Origin: Pseudomonadota bacterium
Lineage (GTDB): Bacteria > Pseudomonadota > Gammaproteobacteria > Woeseiales > Woeseiaceae
Direction: 5' to 3'
Length of the DNA: 21,949 nucleotides
Assembly (NCBI GenBank): GCA_027295475.1
Contig: JAPUKV010000089.1
Span: 1-21,949 of the forward strand
Shown here: piece after piece, positions 7,339-16,408 of the stretch
How positions within the stretch are numbered: position 1 is the stretch's first letter
Layout: each line of letters begins with the position of its first letter
Position numbers and translations under genes: made by a program
Notes under the pieces: generated by a model
The model's database searches: none
Told to the model about the DNA's origin: nothing
Seen by the model: the letters and a program-made list of their open reading frames with translations, nothing else

Positions 7339-9025
7339 CTTTTACCTGCTGCTGCAACGCCTGTTTTTCGATCTTCGCCCAGCTGTCTCGTAATGTCGCA
7401 ATGCGATTGAATACAGGCTTGTCCGATGTCGAATCAATGTCGTCCGGCCGGAAATATCCAAGCCTCTCAAACTGAAACAAACTGTCTGTTTTGGCTTCGC
7501 CCAGCGAGGGTTCCAGTTGTGCCGTAACTGTCTCGAGCGAGTCGGGATTCAGATACTCCATGACATCGTCCGATGCTGCCGGGTCCGGCACGGTGAAGAG
7601 GCGATCGTACAACCGTACTTCCGCTGACAGCGCATGGCTTGCGAATACCCAGTGAATAGTGCCTTTTACTTTTCGGTCGCTACTGCCGGTTCCACTCCTC
7701 GTGTCCGGGTCGTAACTGCAGTGCAGCTCAACAACCTTACCTGATTTGTCCTTGATGACTTCGTCACAACGAATAATGTAGGCATAGCGAAGCCGTACTT
7801 CGCCGCCGGGTCTCAGACGGAAAAATTTTCGCGGCGCCTCTTCCATGAAGTCGTCCTGCTCGATATATATCTCACGGCCGAACGGCAATTCACGGCTGCC
7901 GAGTTCGGGGCGGTTCGGATGATTCAGCGCAGCCAATTCCTCAGTCTGGCCCTCAGGATAATTCGTAAGAATGACTTTCAGCGGTCGGATAACGGCCATT
8001 CGTCGCGGCGCCGCGTGATCAAGGTTCTCCCGGATGCAGTTTTCCAGCGCCGCCATTTCAATCAGGTTTTCCTTCTTCGTTACACCGATCCTGCGACAGA
8101 ACTCTCGTAACGCGGCTGCCGGATAGCCCCGCCGACGCATTCCAGCGAGTGTCGGCATACGAGGGTCATCCCAACCGCTTACGCTCTCATTCTCCACAAG
8201 CTTCGCCAGCTTACGTTTGCTCGTGACCGTGTAGGCAAGATTCAGTCGGGAAAACTCGTACTGATTCGGCCGGTGTGGTGGATTGATCTGGTCGATGAAC
8301 CAGTCATACAGCGGCCGATGATCCTCAAATTCAAGGGTGCACAGCGAATGCGTTATGCCTTCAAAGGCGTCCGATAAACCGTGCGCAAAATCGTACATCG
8401 GGTATATGCACCACTTGTCACCGGTTCGCTGGTGAGGAATATGCCGTATGCGATAAAGTGTCGGGTCTCGCATATTCATATTCGGTGAGCACATGTCTAT
8501 CTTTGCACGCAGCACATGCATACCGTCTTCGAATTCGCCGGCACGCATACGGCGAAAAAGATCCATGTTATCTTCCACGCTGCGATTTCGATCGGGGCTG
8601 TCCTTGCCCGGTTCAGTCAACGTACCGCGATACTCACGAATTTCTTCGGCGTTCAGGCTGTCGACATAGGCTTTACCCATTGCGATGAGCCGTTCCGCTG
8701 ATTCGTACAACTGATCAAAGTAGTCCGACGCATGGGTCAACCTGTCTTCCCAGTCAAAGCCGAGCCAATGGACGTCTCTCTCAATTGCTTTCGCAAACTC
8801 CTCACTTTCCTTGCCGGGATTGGTGTCGTCAAACCGCAAAAAAGTCTTGCCGTTGTTCTCTCCAGCAACGCCAAAATTCAGGCAGATCGATTTTGCATGA
8901 CCGATGTGTAGATAACCGTTCGGCTCTGGCGGGAACCGGGTGACGACATTACCGCCATGTTTGCCGCTGGCAATATCGTCGCTGATGATCTGACGAATGA
9001 AATCTTTGGGCTGGTTATCGCTCAT
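7334..9025 (-). CDS. glnS: Glutaminyl-tRNA synthetase
   Basis: GlnRS charges tRNA-Gln with glutamine. The 563-residue class I synthetase has [12 protein letters not shown] at 32-43 and VTSKRKL at 267-273, the latter corresponding to the KMSKS loop (Lys270 as in E. coli numbering). LRFDDTNP at 63-70 and [17 protein letters not shown] near 211-227 are also diagnostic. The C-terminal beta-barrel anticodon-binding domains fill the last third. The ATG at 9023-9025 follows a 124-bp gap after zur. GlnRS, rather than a GatCAB route, fits a gammaproteobacterial host. The gene is complete and ordinary; only its promoter region, which contains repeats, is unusual. Confidence 0.97.
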   Translation of the reverse strand: MSDNQPKDFIRQIISDDIASGKHGGNVVTRFPPEPNGYLHIGHAKSICLNFGVAGENNGKTFLRFDDTNPGKESEEFAKAIERDVHWLGFDWEDRLTHASDYFDQLYESAERLIAMGKAYVDSLNAEEIREYRGTLTEPGKDSPDRNRSVEDNMDLFRRMRAGEFEDGMHVLRAKIDMCSPNMNMRDPTLYRIRHIPHQRTGDKWCIYPMYDFAHGLSDAFEGITHSLCTLEFEDHRPLYDWFIDQINPPHRPNQYEFSRLNLAYTVTSKRKLAKLVENESVSGWDDPRMPTLAGMRRRGYPAAALREFCRRIGVTKKENLIEMAALENCIRENLDHAAPRRMAVIRPLKVILTNYPEGQTEELAALNHPNRPELGSRELPFGREIYIEQDDFMEEAPRKFFRLRPGGEVRLRYAYIIRCDEVIKDKSGKVVELHCSYDPDTRSGTGSSDRKVKGTIHWVFASHALSAEVRLYDRLFTVPDPAASDDVMEYLNPDSLETVTAQLEPSLGEAKTDSLFQFERLGYFRPDDIDSTSDKPVFNRIATLRDSWAKIEKQALQQQVKA

Positions 9026-9058
9026 GAAAAATCTGTTGCCGGGTTTCAGACCGGCGCA

Positions 9059-9085
9059 ATTGTACGCTAAAAGATAGGGGTCGAA
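9059..9085 (-). promoter_or_regulatory. Possible glnS promoter
   Basis: On the minus strand, TACAAT (9059-9064) would be a -10 box about 33 bases before the glnS ATG. The best -35 candidate, TTCGAC at 9080-9085, has a short 15-base spacer and falls inside the repeat copy at 9074-9089. The -10 box is good but the -35 assignment is weak. Confidence 0.35.
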
Positions 9086-9142
9086 CCGCCAAGCAGAGTT
9101 AGGGGTCGAACCGCTAAACCAGCTTAGCGGTTCGACCCCTAT
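9074..9142. repeat. Three-copy direct and inverted repeat between zur and glnS
   Basis: AGGGGTCGAACCGCTAA (9101-9117) is the exact reverse complement of 9124-9140, with a 6-base loop. A further direct copy, ATAGGGGTCGAACCGC (9074-9089), is the exact reverse complement of 9127-9142, so two alternative hairpins are possible. The elements lie 10 bases past the zur stop codon and upstream of glnS. They resemble REP-like or RAYT-associated intergenic repeats found in many gammaproteobacteria. In zur transcripts the inner hairpin could serve as a terminator, but no U run follows it. Confidence 0.75.
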
Positions 9143-9149
9143 TTAATTA

Positions 9150-9641
9150 TCAAGATTCGCGGCAGTCCTGGCACAGGCCCTGAATTTCGAGCATCTGGTG
9201 GATTGCTGAAAACCCAAGGTCCAGAGCTTTTTGCTCGACCAGAAGATTGATATCAGCGTCATCAAGCTCGGCTACCGATCTGCATTCCCTGCAAATCAGA
9301 AACTGACCGGTGTGGGAGCTGCCCGGAACGGGGCAACCAACAAAAGCATTGATCGAATCCAGGCGGTGGACCAGGTCCGCCTCGATGAGAAAATCAAGTG
9401 CCCGATAGACCGTCGGTGGCGCCGCCTTCCTGCCATCCTCATTGAGGCAGTCCAGAATATCGTATGCGCCGACCGGCTTGTGACTGTTCCAGACGAGTTC
9501 GAGGACACGGCGGCGTAGCTTGGTGAAGCGCAGTCCCCGTTCGCGGCATAAACTCTCGGCCGTCTCAATCGCTCTCGCAACACAATCGTCATGATCATGG
9601 TGAGTAGGCGGGAAGCGAATCGATAAATTGTCCCTGGTCAT
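9150..9641 (-). CDS. zur: Fur family zinc uptake regulator (Zur)
   Basis: This 163-residue Fur-family repressor has an N-terminal winged helix (GLRFTKLRRRVLELVW, then APPTVYRALDFLIEADLVHRL) and a C-terminal dimerisation domain. Two CxxC pairs, Cys117/Cys120 and Cys157/Cys160, form the structural zinc site. The segment SSHTGQFLICREC replaces the HHDH motif of true Fur, which points to the zinc sensor Zur. Zur-Zn normally represses zinc importers and zinc-independent ribosomal protein paralogues; no such target lies in this window, and no Zur box is evident here. The ATG at 9639-9641 is preceded by a TACAAT box (minus, 9670-9675). It is divergent from thrS and followed by the repeat element and glnS. 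Confidence 0.87.
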   Translation of the reverse strand: MTRDNLSIRFPPTHHDHDDCVARAIETAESLCRERGLRFTKLRRRVLELVWNSHKPVGAYDILDCLNEDGRKAAPPTVYRALDFLIEADLVHRLDSINAFVGCPVPGSSHTGQFLICRECRSVAELDDADINLLVEQKALDLGFSAIHQMLEIQGLCQDCRES

Positions 9642-9756
9642 CTCTGCGCGAACCTGTTTGGAAAGCGGAATTGTACACCAGCAGAGAAGCGGCCACTCTC
9701 CACCAGTTTATTGTCAAGATTTTCCGGGAATTGCCGGGTTTTCTCGGTCATTCGCG

Positions 9757-9762
9757 TACAAT
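9757..9762 (+). promoter_or_regulatory. Possible -10 box of thrS
   Basis: TACAAT lies 47 bases upstream of the thrS ATG. The nearest -35-like sequence, TTGCCG at 9731-9736, leaves a 20-base spacer, which is too long for a confident call. The region between 9642 and 9809 otherwise shows no gene. Confidence 0.35.
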
Positions 9763-9809
9763 AGCGCGCCGTACGCAAAGCACTAAATACTTAAAGCAGC
9801 GAACAGACG

Positions 9810-11732
9810 ATGCCAACAATAAAGCTACCCGACAGTTCCGAACGCAAGTTTGAGCACGATGTGACGGGACAAGAGATAGCCGGCACGATCGGCAAGCGCC
9901 TGGCCCGTGATGCCGTTGCCATTCGAGTTGACGGCGAACTTTGGGACCTTACCCGCAGCATAGCTGACGATTCGTCCGTTGAAATCATAACGAAGGATAC
10001 GCCGGACGGACTGGAGATTCTGCGTCACGATGCGGCCCACGTGCTGGCCGAGGCTGTAAAGGAGCTATGGCCGGAAACTCAGGTAACTATCGGTCCGGCG
10101 ATCGAAAATGGCTTTTACTACGATTTCGCGCGAGACGAACCGTTTACACCCGAAGACCTCGTCGTCATTGAAGAGCGGATGAAGGAAATCGTCGACCGCG
10201 ACGAGAAAATTCAGCGGGAAGTCTGGGAACGAGACAAGGCTATCGAGTTCTTTCGAGGGATCGGCGAGGAATACAAAGCCCGGATTATTGAGGACATTCC
10301 GGAGGGTGAGACGCTAACGCTGTACCAGCAGGGTGACTTTATCGACCTGTGTCGCGGTCCACACTTGCCGTCTACCGGAAAGCTGGGCAAGGCGTTTCAC
10401 CTGACCCGCGTATCCGGAGCCTATTGGCGAGGTGACTCTCGAAACGCCATGCTGCAAAGGATTTACGGCACGGCCTGGGCGAATGAGAAGCAGCTCCGGC
10501 AACACATGATGCAACTCGAAGAGGCCGAGAAACGCGACCACCGCCGCTTGGGCAAGCTAATGGACCTGTTTCATTTCCAGGAAGAAGCGCCCGGCGCCGT
10601 ATTCTGGCATCCCAAAGGCTGGCGCCTGTTCCAAAACCTCATCGACTATATGCGCCAGCGCCAGACCGAAGCCGGCTACCAGGAAGTCAATGCGCCCGAA
10701 ATCATGGAACGCTCGCTCTGGGAAGCGTCCGGTCACTGGGAAGTCTTCGGCGAGCACATGTACACGAGCGAAATGGCGGACGGCCGCTGTTATGTGATCA
10801 AACCGATGAATTGCCCCGGTCATGTGCAAATATTCAATCAAGGTATCAAGAGCTATCGAGACTTGCCGTATCGCTTGGCAGAGTTTGGCAAGTGCCATCG
10901 ATACGAACCGTCAGGCGCATTGCATGGGATGCTGCGGGTGCGTGCATTTACGCAGGACGACGCACACATCTTCTGCACACCGGAGCAGATTACGGATGAG
11001 ACGATCGCAGTATGCGATTTGATACTCGGCATCTATAGCGATTTCGGTTTCGATGACGTATTGATCAAGTTCGCGGACCGGCCAAGCAATCGTGTTGGCG
11101 ACGATGAAGTCTGGGACCAGGCCGAAGCAGCATTGAAACAGGCGCTCGAAACATCGGGGCTGGAGTACACCTACAATCCCGGTGAAGGCGCTTTTTACGG
11201 TCCCAAGCTGGAGTTCGTTCTGCGAGATGCCATCGGCCGCGACTGGCAATGCGGAACGCATCAGGTCGATCTGAACATGCCGGCGCGACTCGGCGCCACA
11301 TACATTGGGGAGGACGGCCAAAAACACACGCCGGTCATGTTGCACCGTGCGATATTCGGCTCGTTGGAAAGATTTATCGGCATTCTCCTGGAGCATCACG
11401 CCGGTAACTTGCCGCTCTGGCTTGCACCGATTCACGCGAAAGTACTAACGATTACCTCGGCTGCAGATGAGTATGCCCTTGATGTCGTAGCCAGGCTTCG
11501 TGATGCTGGTATCACAGCGGACGCGGATCTCAGAAACGAGAAGATTTCGTACAAAGTCCGCGAACACAGCGTCGCAAAAGCGCCTGTGCTGCTGGCCGTG
11601 GGACAGCGCGAAGTAGACGAAGAGACCGTCGCGATGCGGCGGCTCGGGTCGAAAAAACAGAAGGTCGTGTCCGTCGATGAAGCCGTTGCAGAACTCTCCG
11701 ACGAAATTCGCAACCGGGGCCGTAGCACCTAA
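9810..11732 (+). CDS. thrS: Threonyl-tRNA synthetase
   Basis: ThrRS charges tRNA-Thr and clears mischarged serine. The 640-residue class II enzyme (642 in E. coli) shows the N-terminal TGS domain (about 1-62) and the editing domain, with HDAAH at 73-77 and CRGPH at 181-185 supplying the editing-site histidines and cysteine. The catalytic core includes [10 protein letters not shown], whose cysteine binds the catalytic zinc, and [15 protein letters not shown]. The C-terminal anticodon-binding domain is complete. The ATG at 9810 opens [10 protein letters not shown]. In many gammaproteobacteria infC follows directly; here no IF3 sequence follows, and a 306-bp gap leads to an unrelated gene. Confidence 0.97.
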   Translation: MPTIKLPDSSERKFEHDVTGQEIAGTIGKRLARDAVAIRVDGELWDLTRSIADDSSVEIITKDTPDGLEILRHDAAHVLAEAVKELWPETQVTIGPAIENGFYYDFARDEPFTPEDLVVIEERMKEIVDRDEKIQREVWERDKAIEFFRGIGEEYKARIIEDIPEGETLTLYQQGDFIDLCRGPHLPSTGKLGKAFHLTRVSGAYWRGDSRNAMLQRIYGTAWANEKQLRQHMMQLEEAEKRDHRRLGKLMDLFHFQEEAPGAVFWHPKGWRLFQNLIDYMRQRQTEAGYQEVNAPEIMERSLWEASGHWEVFGEHMYTSEMADGRCYVIKPMNCPGHVQIFNQGIKSYRDLPYRLAEFGKCHRYEPSGALHGMLRVRAFTQDDAHIFCTPEQITDETIAVCDLILGIYSDFGFDDVLIKFADRPSNRVGDDEVWDQAEAALKQALETSGLEYTYNPGEGAFYGPKLEFVLRDAIGRDWQCGTHQVDLNMPARLGATYIGEDGQKHTPVMLHRAIFGSLERFIGILLEHHAGNLPLWLAPIHAKVLTITSAADEYALDVVARLRDAGITADADLRNEKISYKVREHSVAKAPVLLAVGQREVDEETVAMRRLGSKKQKVVSVDEAVAELSDEIRNRGRST

Positions 11733-11977
11733 AAAAATTCGCAGCAGACAACCCTGGCGGTGAGCCGTTCCGCAACGCGCCGAGCCCATCAATATGGCCT
11801 TGCTGGACCACTGGTTCACCCTGTGCTTGCCAACGATCTTGCCCGCGCCGCCCATTGCCGGCCCTCCAGCAGTGCGCTCCCGTCCATACGTGACGCCGGC
11901 TGCACAACGACTGTGCGCCCCGTCACAGATTCTGAATCCTGTTGGACTCCGGCGCCATTTCCGAACCACGTGACGGC

Positions 11978-11983
11978 TATAAT
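11978..11983 (+). promoter_or_regulatory. -10 box of the receiver/TonB fusion gene
   Basis: A perfect TATAAT lies 55 bases upstream of the GTG start. There is no good -35 box at the usual spacing, so an activator or an upstream element may be needed. Confidence 0.45.
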
Positions 11984-12025
11984 CTTTGGCCGTAGGTCTG
12001 CCACCTCAATTGAACATAAGCCGCC

Positions 12026-12031
12026 AAGGAG
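12026..12031 (+). promoter_or_regulatory. Ribosome binding site for the GTG start at 12039
   Basis: AAGGAG sits seven bases before the GTG codon. It supports GTG 12039 as the true start of the fusion protein, whose receiver-like domain then begins at about residue 7. Confidence 0.75.
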
Positions 12032-12038
12032 CACGTAA

Positions 12039-15000
12039 GTGGGGCGCGAGTATTTCAAAACTCAAATACTGTTGTTACATAGTCAACAGAGCACGCTGGA
12101 AGTGTTGAGCGCCGGATTTAACGATCGATATGCCGTTCACACCGCTACCAGTGGTACAGAAGCATTAAATACGCTTGGCGATACTCCGATTCATGTCATC
12201 GTTTCCGCTCAGGAACTTCCCGGCATGAGCGGACTGGAAGCACTTCGCGAAGCAAGAAAACGCTCACCGGACACAATCGGTATTTTGCTTGCCGGCAGTG
12301 ACCGCGACGACGGCCTTGAAGCTCTGGTCGGAGATCAGGAAGTTTTTCAAATCATTCGCGGAGCAATCAGCCCCCCCGAATTATGCGAACTGATTGACAA
12401 TGCGACACGTCGTGTGAGGCTCGAAACATTGTCTGAATCAGCGAACGATCAGGCAGCGAATCCAGATGAGCCGGTTGCCGAACACATAGTCATGGAAACG
12501 TTGGAGAACGGCACATCGATTATCAGCGATGGCACCGGCAGAATGCCAGCATTGAAACCGGGAAGAGTGCCGGTTGTGCCAAACATTGGCGGACGCCAGA
12601 TCGACGTCCTCGTCCTTACGAGGGATGACGAGTTTCTCGCAACGATCCGGGACTCGACCCGCGGCCTTCACAACGTCCTTCATGCGAACACACCGAAGCA
12701 AGCCGACAAAATTGCTCGGGGGCATAAGATTGGCGTTCTCGTCACCGATGCGGCAATGGTCGCTTCCAACGTCGAAATACTGATTCAAGGTCTGCGCACA
12801 GCCGTTCCGCGCCTCGTTGCTGTCGTCGCCGGACGTCGCGACGACGGCGAACTTCTGATGGACCTGATTAATCGCAGGCACGTATATCGGTTCCTTTTGA
12901 AGCCCGTTTCGCCGGGGCGTGCCCGGCTGGCGATCGAAGCGTCAGTCAAACACCACCTCGAGGCGGCAGATTCCGCGTTCAGGGTCACGCCGAAGCCAGC
13001 CGTCAAAGTAGCGCCGTCGAAGCCAGCACCAGCAGCGAAGCCGAAGGCCGAGGCGCAAGCGAAACCGAAGGCCGAGGCGCAAGCGAAACCGAGGGCCAAG
13101 GCGCAAGCGAAACCGAAGGCCGAGGCGCAAGCGAAACCGAAGGCCAAGGCGCAAGCGAAGCCGAAGGCCAAGGCGCAAGCGAAGCCGAAGGCCCAAATGC
13201 AACCGAAGCCGCAGGTGCAACCGAAGCCAAAGGCGCAACCGAAGCCACAGGCGCTGCCGCAGGCACCACTGAAACCGAAGGCGCAACCGCAGCCCAAGGC
13301 AATGCCTCGTCCGGCACCGACACCAATCGTCGCAGCATCTGAAGCCGATCGCTTGTCTGATCCATTTGCGCAAGGCGGCGGCATCAGTGAACCGATGACC
13401 GGCATAGCAAGTTCCATCGGAAAATTTCTGTTACGCGTACTCAGTTTGACCGTCGGAGGCGCAATTACGGTGCTGATGTTTTCCGGCAAAGCTTTCGGAA
13501 AATTACTGGCCGTCGCGACTGCCCCACTGCGACGGCCCAGGAATCTCGCAATCGTTGCCGGCCTGGCGGCCGTTATCGGGGGAGGATACTGGCTGACCAA
13601 TAACTGGGATTCATTAATGCCCGAATCCGTGCCCGAGGAAGTAACGCGAGTTCCGACAATTGTCGAATCGGACTTGCCGATACGGCCGTCTGGTCCGCCA
13701 CCGGTTGAATCACCACTAGTATCGGGTATTGAGGGCCTGCTTGAGGAAGCAAGGATCGCACGAGACTTCGGACAGATTTTCAGTCCGCCCGGCTCGAACG
13801 CAATCGAACTCTATCTGGCAGCGATGTCTTCGGCGCCGAACAACAGCGTCGTCGCGGCGGAACTCGAAGAGGTCATCAATCAGACGCTCGGCATGACCGA
13901 GACGGCGATGCTCGAACAGCGCATGGAAGATGCGGCCGAGGCCCTTCAAATGGTCCGCCTCGCTGATCCCGACAACTCCCGTCTGGTATTCCTGGACGCG
14001 CAGTTGCTGCAGCTGCAGTTCCGAAATGTAACAGACCAAGCGCGGGCCGCGATTCGGTCGGGTCGCTTCGAAGACGCCGGCAACCTGATTGGTAACGCGG
14101 AAGCCCTGCGCACCCCCGACACGACAGAAATCAATATCCTGAAACAGGAACTGTCCACAGCGCGCAGCGCGCAGCGAATTGATGAAGTACTCGCGCTCGC
14201 AAGCGCGCGTCTCGATGACGATATGTTGATCATGCCGTCAAATGACAACGCACGGTATTACTATGAGTTGGTCCTCAGCAATGACCCGCAAAACCCGGCC
14301 GCCCAGCAAGGCATCGCAATCATAGCCAGTAAACTGGTCCTGCAGGCACGAACAGCGATCGACAAGCAACAATTCGCTCTCGCCGGCAGCCTGCTCCGTG
14401 ATGCCGAAGCGCTGGATCCGATCAATAGCGATCTCGCTACCACCAGGACAGCGTTAGATGACACCAAAGCCAGGCAGGAAGCAGAACGCCAGGCAGCCGC
14501 TCTGAGAAAAGCAGAAGCCGAACAGCGTGTAGAAGCTGAACGCCTGGCGGAAGTTGAGCGCGTGGCAGAAGCTGAACGCCTGGCAGAAGCCGAACGACGT
14601 GCAGAAGTCGAACGGCAAGCCGCCGCGGCAAGGCAGGAAGCAGAACGCCAGGCAGCCGCTCTGAGAAAAGCAGAAGCTGAACACCTGGCGGAAACCGAAC
14701 GCCTGGCGGAAACCGAACGCCTGGCGGAAACCGAACGACGTGCAGAAGCCGAACGGCAAGCCGCCGCTGAAAGTCAGGCAGCAGAACGCCAGGCAACCGC
14801 TCTGAGAGCGGCGGAAGCCGAACGCCTGGCGGAAACCGAACGACGTGCAGAAACCGAACGGCAAGCCACCGCTGAAAGGCAGGCAGCAGAACGCCAGGCA
14901 ACCGCTCTGAGAGCGGCGGAAGCCGAACGCCTGGCAGAAGCCGAACATTTGGCGGAAACCGAACGGCAAGCCACCGCTGAAAGGCAGGAAGCAGAACGCC

Positions 15001-15575
15001 AGGCAACCGCTCTGAGAACGGCGGAAGCCGAACGCCTGGCGGAAGCCGAACGACGTGCAGAAACCGAACGGCAAGCCACCGCCGCAAGGCAGGCCGAGCT
15101 GGAGCGACAGCTGGCAGCAGAGCGTGAAGCCGAGGCGCAAAGACAAGCTGCCGCAGAAAAGGCCGCAGCGGCGGCAGCGGTACTGGCTGCAGCTGCGGTG
15201 GCAACTCAAGCGCAAGTGGCGCTGCATGAGCCGAGTGCCGACGATCAGGTTTCTCAGGCTTCGGCCCCCGCGGAATCCGCAGGAAGCCAGACGGAACCGG
15301 TAGCCATCAACCGGGTAAAACGAACGAATTACGTCGCACCCAAGTATCCGCGGTCTGCCCAACGCAGAAACACCAGCGGCTGGGTCGATGTGGGTTTCAC
15401 CGTTTCGCGGGAAGGCAGTGTCCACAGCATAGAAATCATCGAGTCGAAGCCTGGCTCGGTATTCGACGATTCCGCCACCAAGGCCGTCAGCCAATGGCGC
15501 TTCGAGCCTGTTGTCGAGAACGGCGTAATCGTCGAACGGCGGGTAGCTGTTCGGCTGATGTTCAACCTGCAATAG
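12039..15575 (+). CDS. Receiver-like / TPR / coiled-coil / TonB C-terminal fusion protein
   Basis: This is a 1178-residue multidomain protein with no single family name that I recognise. In order it has a degenerate receiver domain (about 7-128), a second receiver-like domain (about 187-305), a Lys/Ala/Pro-rich stretch (about 316-430) with seven tandem octapeptides, and hydrophobic segments at about 463-483 and 502-519. These are followed by a TPR-like helical region (about 570-810), a charged Ala/Glu/Arg coiled coil (about 812-1050) and a TonB C-terminal domain (about 1090-1178; [33 protein letters not shown]). The first receiver lacks the phosphorylation Asp (Ala57) and the Lys (Gly108); the second keeps Asp237 and Lys288. 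TonB C-terminal domains contact outer-membrane receptors, so the C-terminus should be periplasmic and the receivers cytoplasmic. A role linking a cytoplasmic signal to the envelope is inferred. The gene appears monocistronic. Confidence 0.85.
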   Translation: MGREYFKTQILLLHSQQSTLEVLSAGFNDRYAVHTATSGTEALNTLGDTPIHVIVSAQELPGMSGLEALREARKRSPDTIGILLAGSDRDDGLEALVGDQEVFQIIRGAISPPELCELIDNATRRVRLETLSESANDQAANPDEPVAEHIVMETLENGTSIISDGTGRMPALKPGRVPVVPNIGGRQIDVLVLTRDDEFLATIRDSTRGLHNVLHANTPKQADKIARGHKIGVLVTDAAMVASNVEILIQGLRTAVPRLVAVVAGRRDDGELLMDLINRRHVYRFLLKPVSPGRARLAIEASVKHHLEAADSAFRVTPKPAVKVAPSKPAPAAKPKAEAQAKPKAEAQAKPRAKAQAKPKAEAQAKPKAKAQAKPKAKAQAKPKAQMQPKPQVQPKPKAQPKPQALPQAPLKPKAQPQPKAMPRPAPTPIVAASEADRLSDPFAQGGGISEPMTGIASSIGKFLLRVLSLTVGGAITVLMFSGKAFGKLLAVATAPLRRPRNLAIVAGLAAVIGGGYWLTNNWDSLMPESVPEEVTRVPTIVESDLPIRPSGPPPVESPLVSGIEGLLEEARIARDFGQIFSPPGSNAIELYLAAMSSAPNNSVVAAELEEVINQTLGMTETAMLEQRMEDAAEALQMVRLADPDNSRLVFLDAQLLQLQFRNVTDQARAAIRSGRFEDAGNLIGNAEALRTPDTTEINILKQELSTARSAQRIDEVLALASARLDDDMLIMPSNDNARYYYELVLSNDPQNPAAQQGIAIIASKLVLQARTAIDKQQFALAGSLLRDAEALDPINSDLATTRTALDDTKARQEAERQAAALRKAEAEQRVEAERLAEVERVAEAERLAEAERRAEVERQAAAARQEAERQAAALRKAEAEHLAETERLAETERLAETERRAEAERQAAAESQAAERQATALRAAEAERLAETERRAETERQATAERQAAERQATALRAAEAERLAEAEHLAETERQATAERQEAERQATALRTAEAERLAEAERRAETERQATAARQAELERQLAAEREAEAQRQAAAEKAAAAAAVLAAAAVATQAQVALHEPSADDQVSQASAPAESAGSQTEPVAINRVKRTNYVAPKYPRSAQRRNTSGWVDVGFTVSREGSVHSIEIIESKPGSVFDDSATKAVSQWRFEPVVENGVIVERRVAVRLMFNLQ
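13035..13202 (+). repeat. Seven tandem 24-bp units encoding [12 protein letters not shown] octapeptides
   Basis: Units start every 24 bases from 13035 and encode [48 protein letters not shown] and AKPKAQMQ. The strong DNA-level similarity suggests recent slippage expansion. The array is in frame and in the part of the protein before the membrane segments; a looser Pro/Lys/Gln tract continues to about 13325. Confidence 0.9.
14472..15086 (+). repeat. Coiled-coil coding repeats, including three tandem 105-bp units
   Basis: Three nearly identical 105-base units begin at 14772, 14877 and 14982, each encoding 35 residues around [21 protein letters not shown]. Two related earlier copies begin at 14472 and 14631 and share about 47 identical bases. 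Between them lie shorter runs of a 15-base GAACGCCTGGCGGAA-like unit. All units are multiples of three, so copy-number change would alter the coil length without breaking the frame. Confidence 0.88.
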
Positions 15576-15587
15576 GCATCCCAGACC

Positions 15588-15607
15588 CCGAAAATCGTCA
15601 TTTTCGG
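15588..15607. other. Short hairpin after the fusion gene
   Basis: CCGAAAAT (15588-15595) and ATTTTCGG (15600-15607) form an 8-bp perfect stem with a 4-base loop, 12 bases after the stop codon. No T run follows, so it is not a standard terminator, but it is placed where one would be expected. Confidence 0.4.
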
Positions 15608-15666
15608 CGTCGGCCGGGGCGTTTCCGGCATCCCTGAATTTCCGGATTGGACCAAATGCGACAAAC

Positions 15667-15689
15667 CCGATAGCCTACGGGATTATCGG
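15667..15689. promoter_or_regulatory. Possible operator or promoter region of the TetR gene
   Basis: CCGATA (15667-15672) and TATCGG (15684-15689) form an inverted repeat just upstream of the TetR-family start. A TTGGAC at 15647-15652 could be a -35 box. TetR regulators often control themselves through such sites, but the arms are only six bases. Confidence 0.3.
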
Positions 15690-15712
15690 AGTATCTGGGT
15701 GGACGCCGTACG

Positions 15713-16387
15713 GTGAGCGTGGCAACAAAAAATACAGAAGAAAAACCACGTCGCAAACAACAACAACGCAGCCTCAAGACCCAGCAGAAGTTGTTGGCCG
15801 CGGCGATCGAGGCGTTCTCCGAGAACGGTTTCAAAGGCACATCGACCCGCGATATCGCGGTAAGAGCCGGCGTTCATCATCCGCTTATTACCTACCATTT
15901 CAAGAACAAGGAAGAACTCTGGCGCGCCGCTGCGGACCGGATTTTTTCCGAATTCGACGCATCCATGAGTCGGGCATTACAGGAGTCGACTGACGAATGC
16001 CCCCGCACACGAATGGCCAGTCTCATACGCACGTACGTGCATTACGCAGCCAGCCAGCCGGCAATGCACAAGGTGATGGTGCAGGAAGCAGGTCACCCGA
16101 GCAGCCGGCTCGAATGGCTGATCAAAAAGCATCTGCGCCCTTTGTTCGAGGTGTGCGTCAAGAACCTCAAAGAGCTTCAGGAGCAGGGAATCGCCCCGCA
16201 AGGCGATGTTGCGATTTTATTCAACTTGATTCGTGTCGCCGCGGGGGGGCTGGTTGCACTCGGCCACGAACTGAAGGGCACCAGCGGCATCGACCTCAAC
16301 GCGCCGGGCAAGATCGATGAGCTGGCGGACATGATCGTCGATGTATTCCTGCCTTTAGGTGCCAACGAACAATCCGGCACGGGATAA
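15713..16387 (+). CDS. TetR/AcrR family transcriptional regulator
   Basis: This is a 224-residue regulator with a basic N-terminal tail (EKPRRKQQQRSLKTQQKLL) followed by the TetR helix-turn-helix. The family pattern is AAIEAFSENGFKGTSTRDIAVRAGVHHPLITYHFKNKEELW, roughly residues 30-70. The all-helical C-terminal ligand-binding half is less conserved, so the effector is unknown. The start is GTG at 15713; a second GTG two codons later is equally plausible, and no strong ribosome binding site separates them. It converges on the cox cluster with 21 bp between. Regulation of that cluster, of the fusion gene or of the acyl-CoA dehydrogenase pair is possible, but the sequence does not decide. Confidence 0.87.
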   Translation: MSVATKNTEEKPRRKQQQRSLKTQQKLLAAAIEAFSENGFKGTSTRDIAVRAGVHHPLITYHFKNKEELWRAAADRIFSEFDASMSRALQESTDECPRTRMASLIRTYVHYAASQPAMHKVMVQEAGHPSSRLEWLIKKHLRPLFEVCVKNLKELQEQGIAPQGDVAILFNLIRVAAGGLVALGHELKGTSGIDLNAPGKIDELADMIVDVFLPLGANEQSGTG

Positions 16388-16408
16388 GTACCTGAACCAG
16401 GGGTCTGA

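Larger units (their letters stand above)
11733..12038. other. 306-bp non-coding gap after thrS
   Basis: No convincing gene was found. The plus strand is open in one frame across most of it, but the translation has no family features, and no IF3 sequence is present despite the usual thrS-infC order. The last 60 bases hold a promoter -10 box and ribosome binding site for the next gene. A small GATTCTGAATC palindrome near 11928-11938 has no clear role. Confidence 0.5.

Noticed and set aside
9101..9140. GGTTCGACCCC read as a tRNA T-arm
   Set aside because: The matching arms form one long hairpin and there is no acceptor, D or anticodon arm around it.
11895..11957. tRNA-like segment ending in CCGGCGCCA with a GATTCTGAATC loop
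   Set aside because: It is only about 60 bases between the potential acceptor arms, with no proper D or T arm; the CCA-like end appears to be chance.
13035..15086. CRISPR-like repeat arrays
   Set aside because: The units are contiguous without unique spacers, in frame, multiples of three, and encode regular peptide repeats.
12785..15572. Long open frames on the minus strand opposite the fusion gene (271, 255 and 372 residues)
   Set aside because: They are mirror images of the low-complexity repeats; their translations are monotonous Phe/Gly/Arg/Ser or Leu/Pro runs with no domain, and the plus-strand protein has clear conserved domains.
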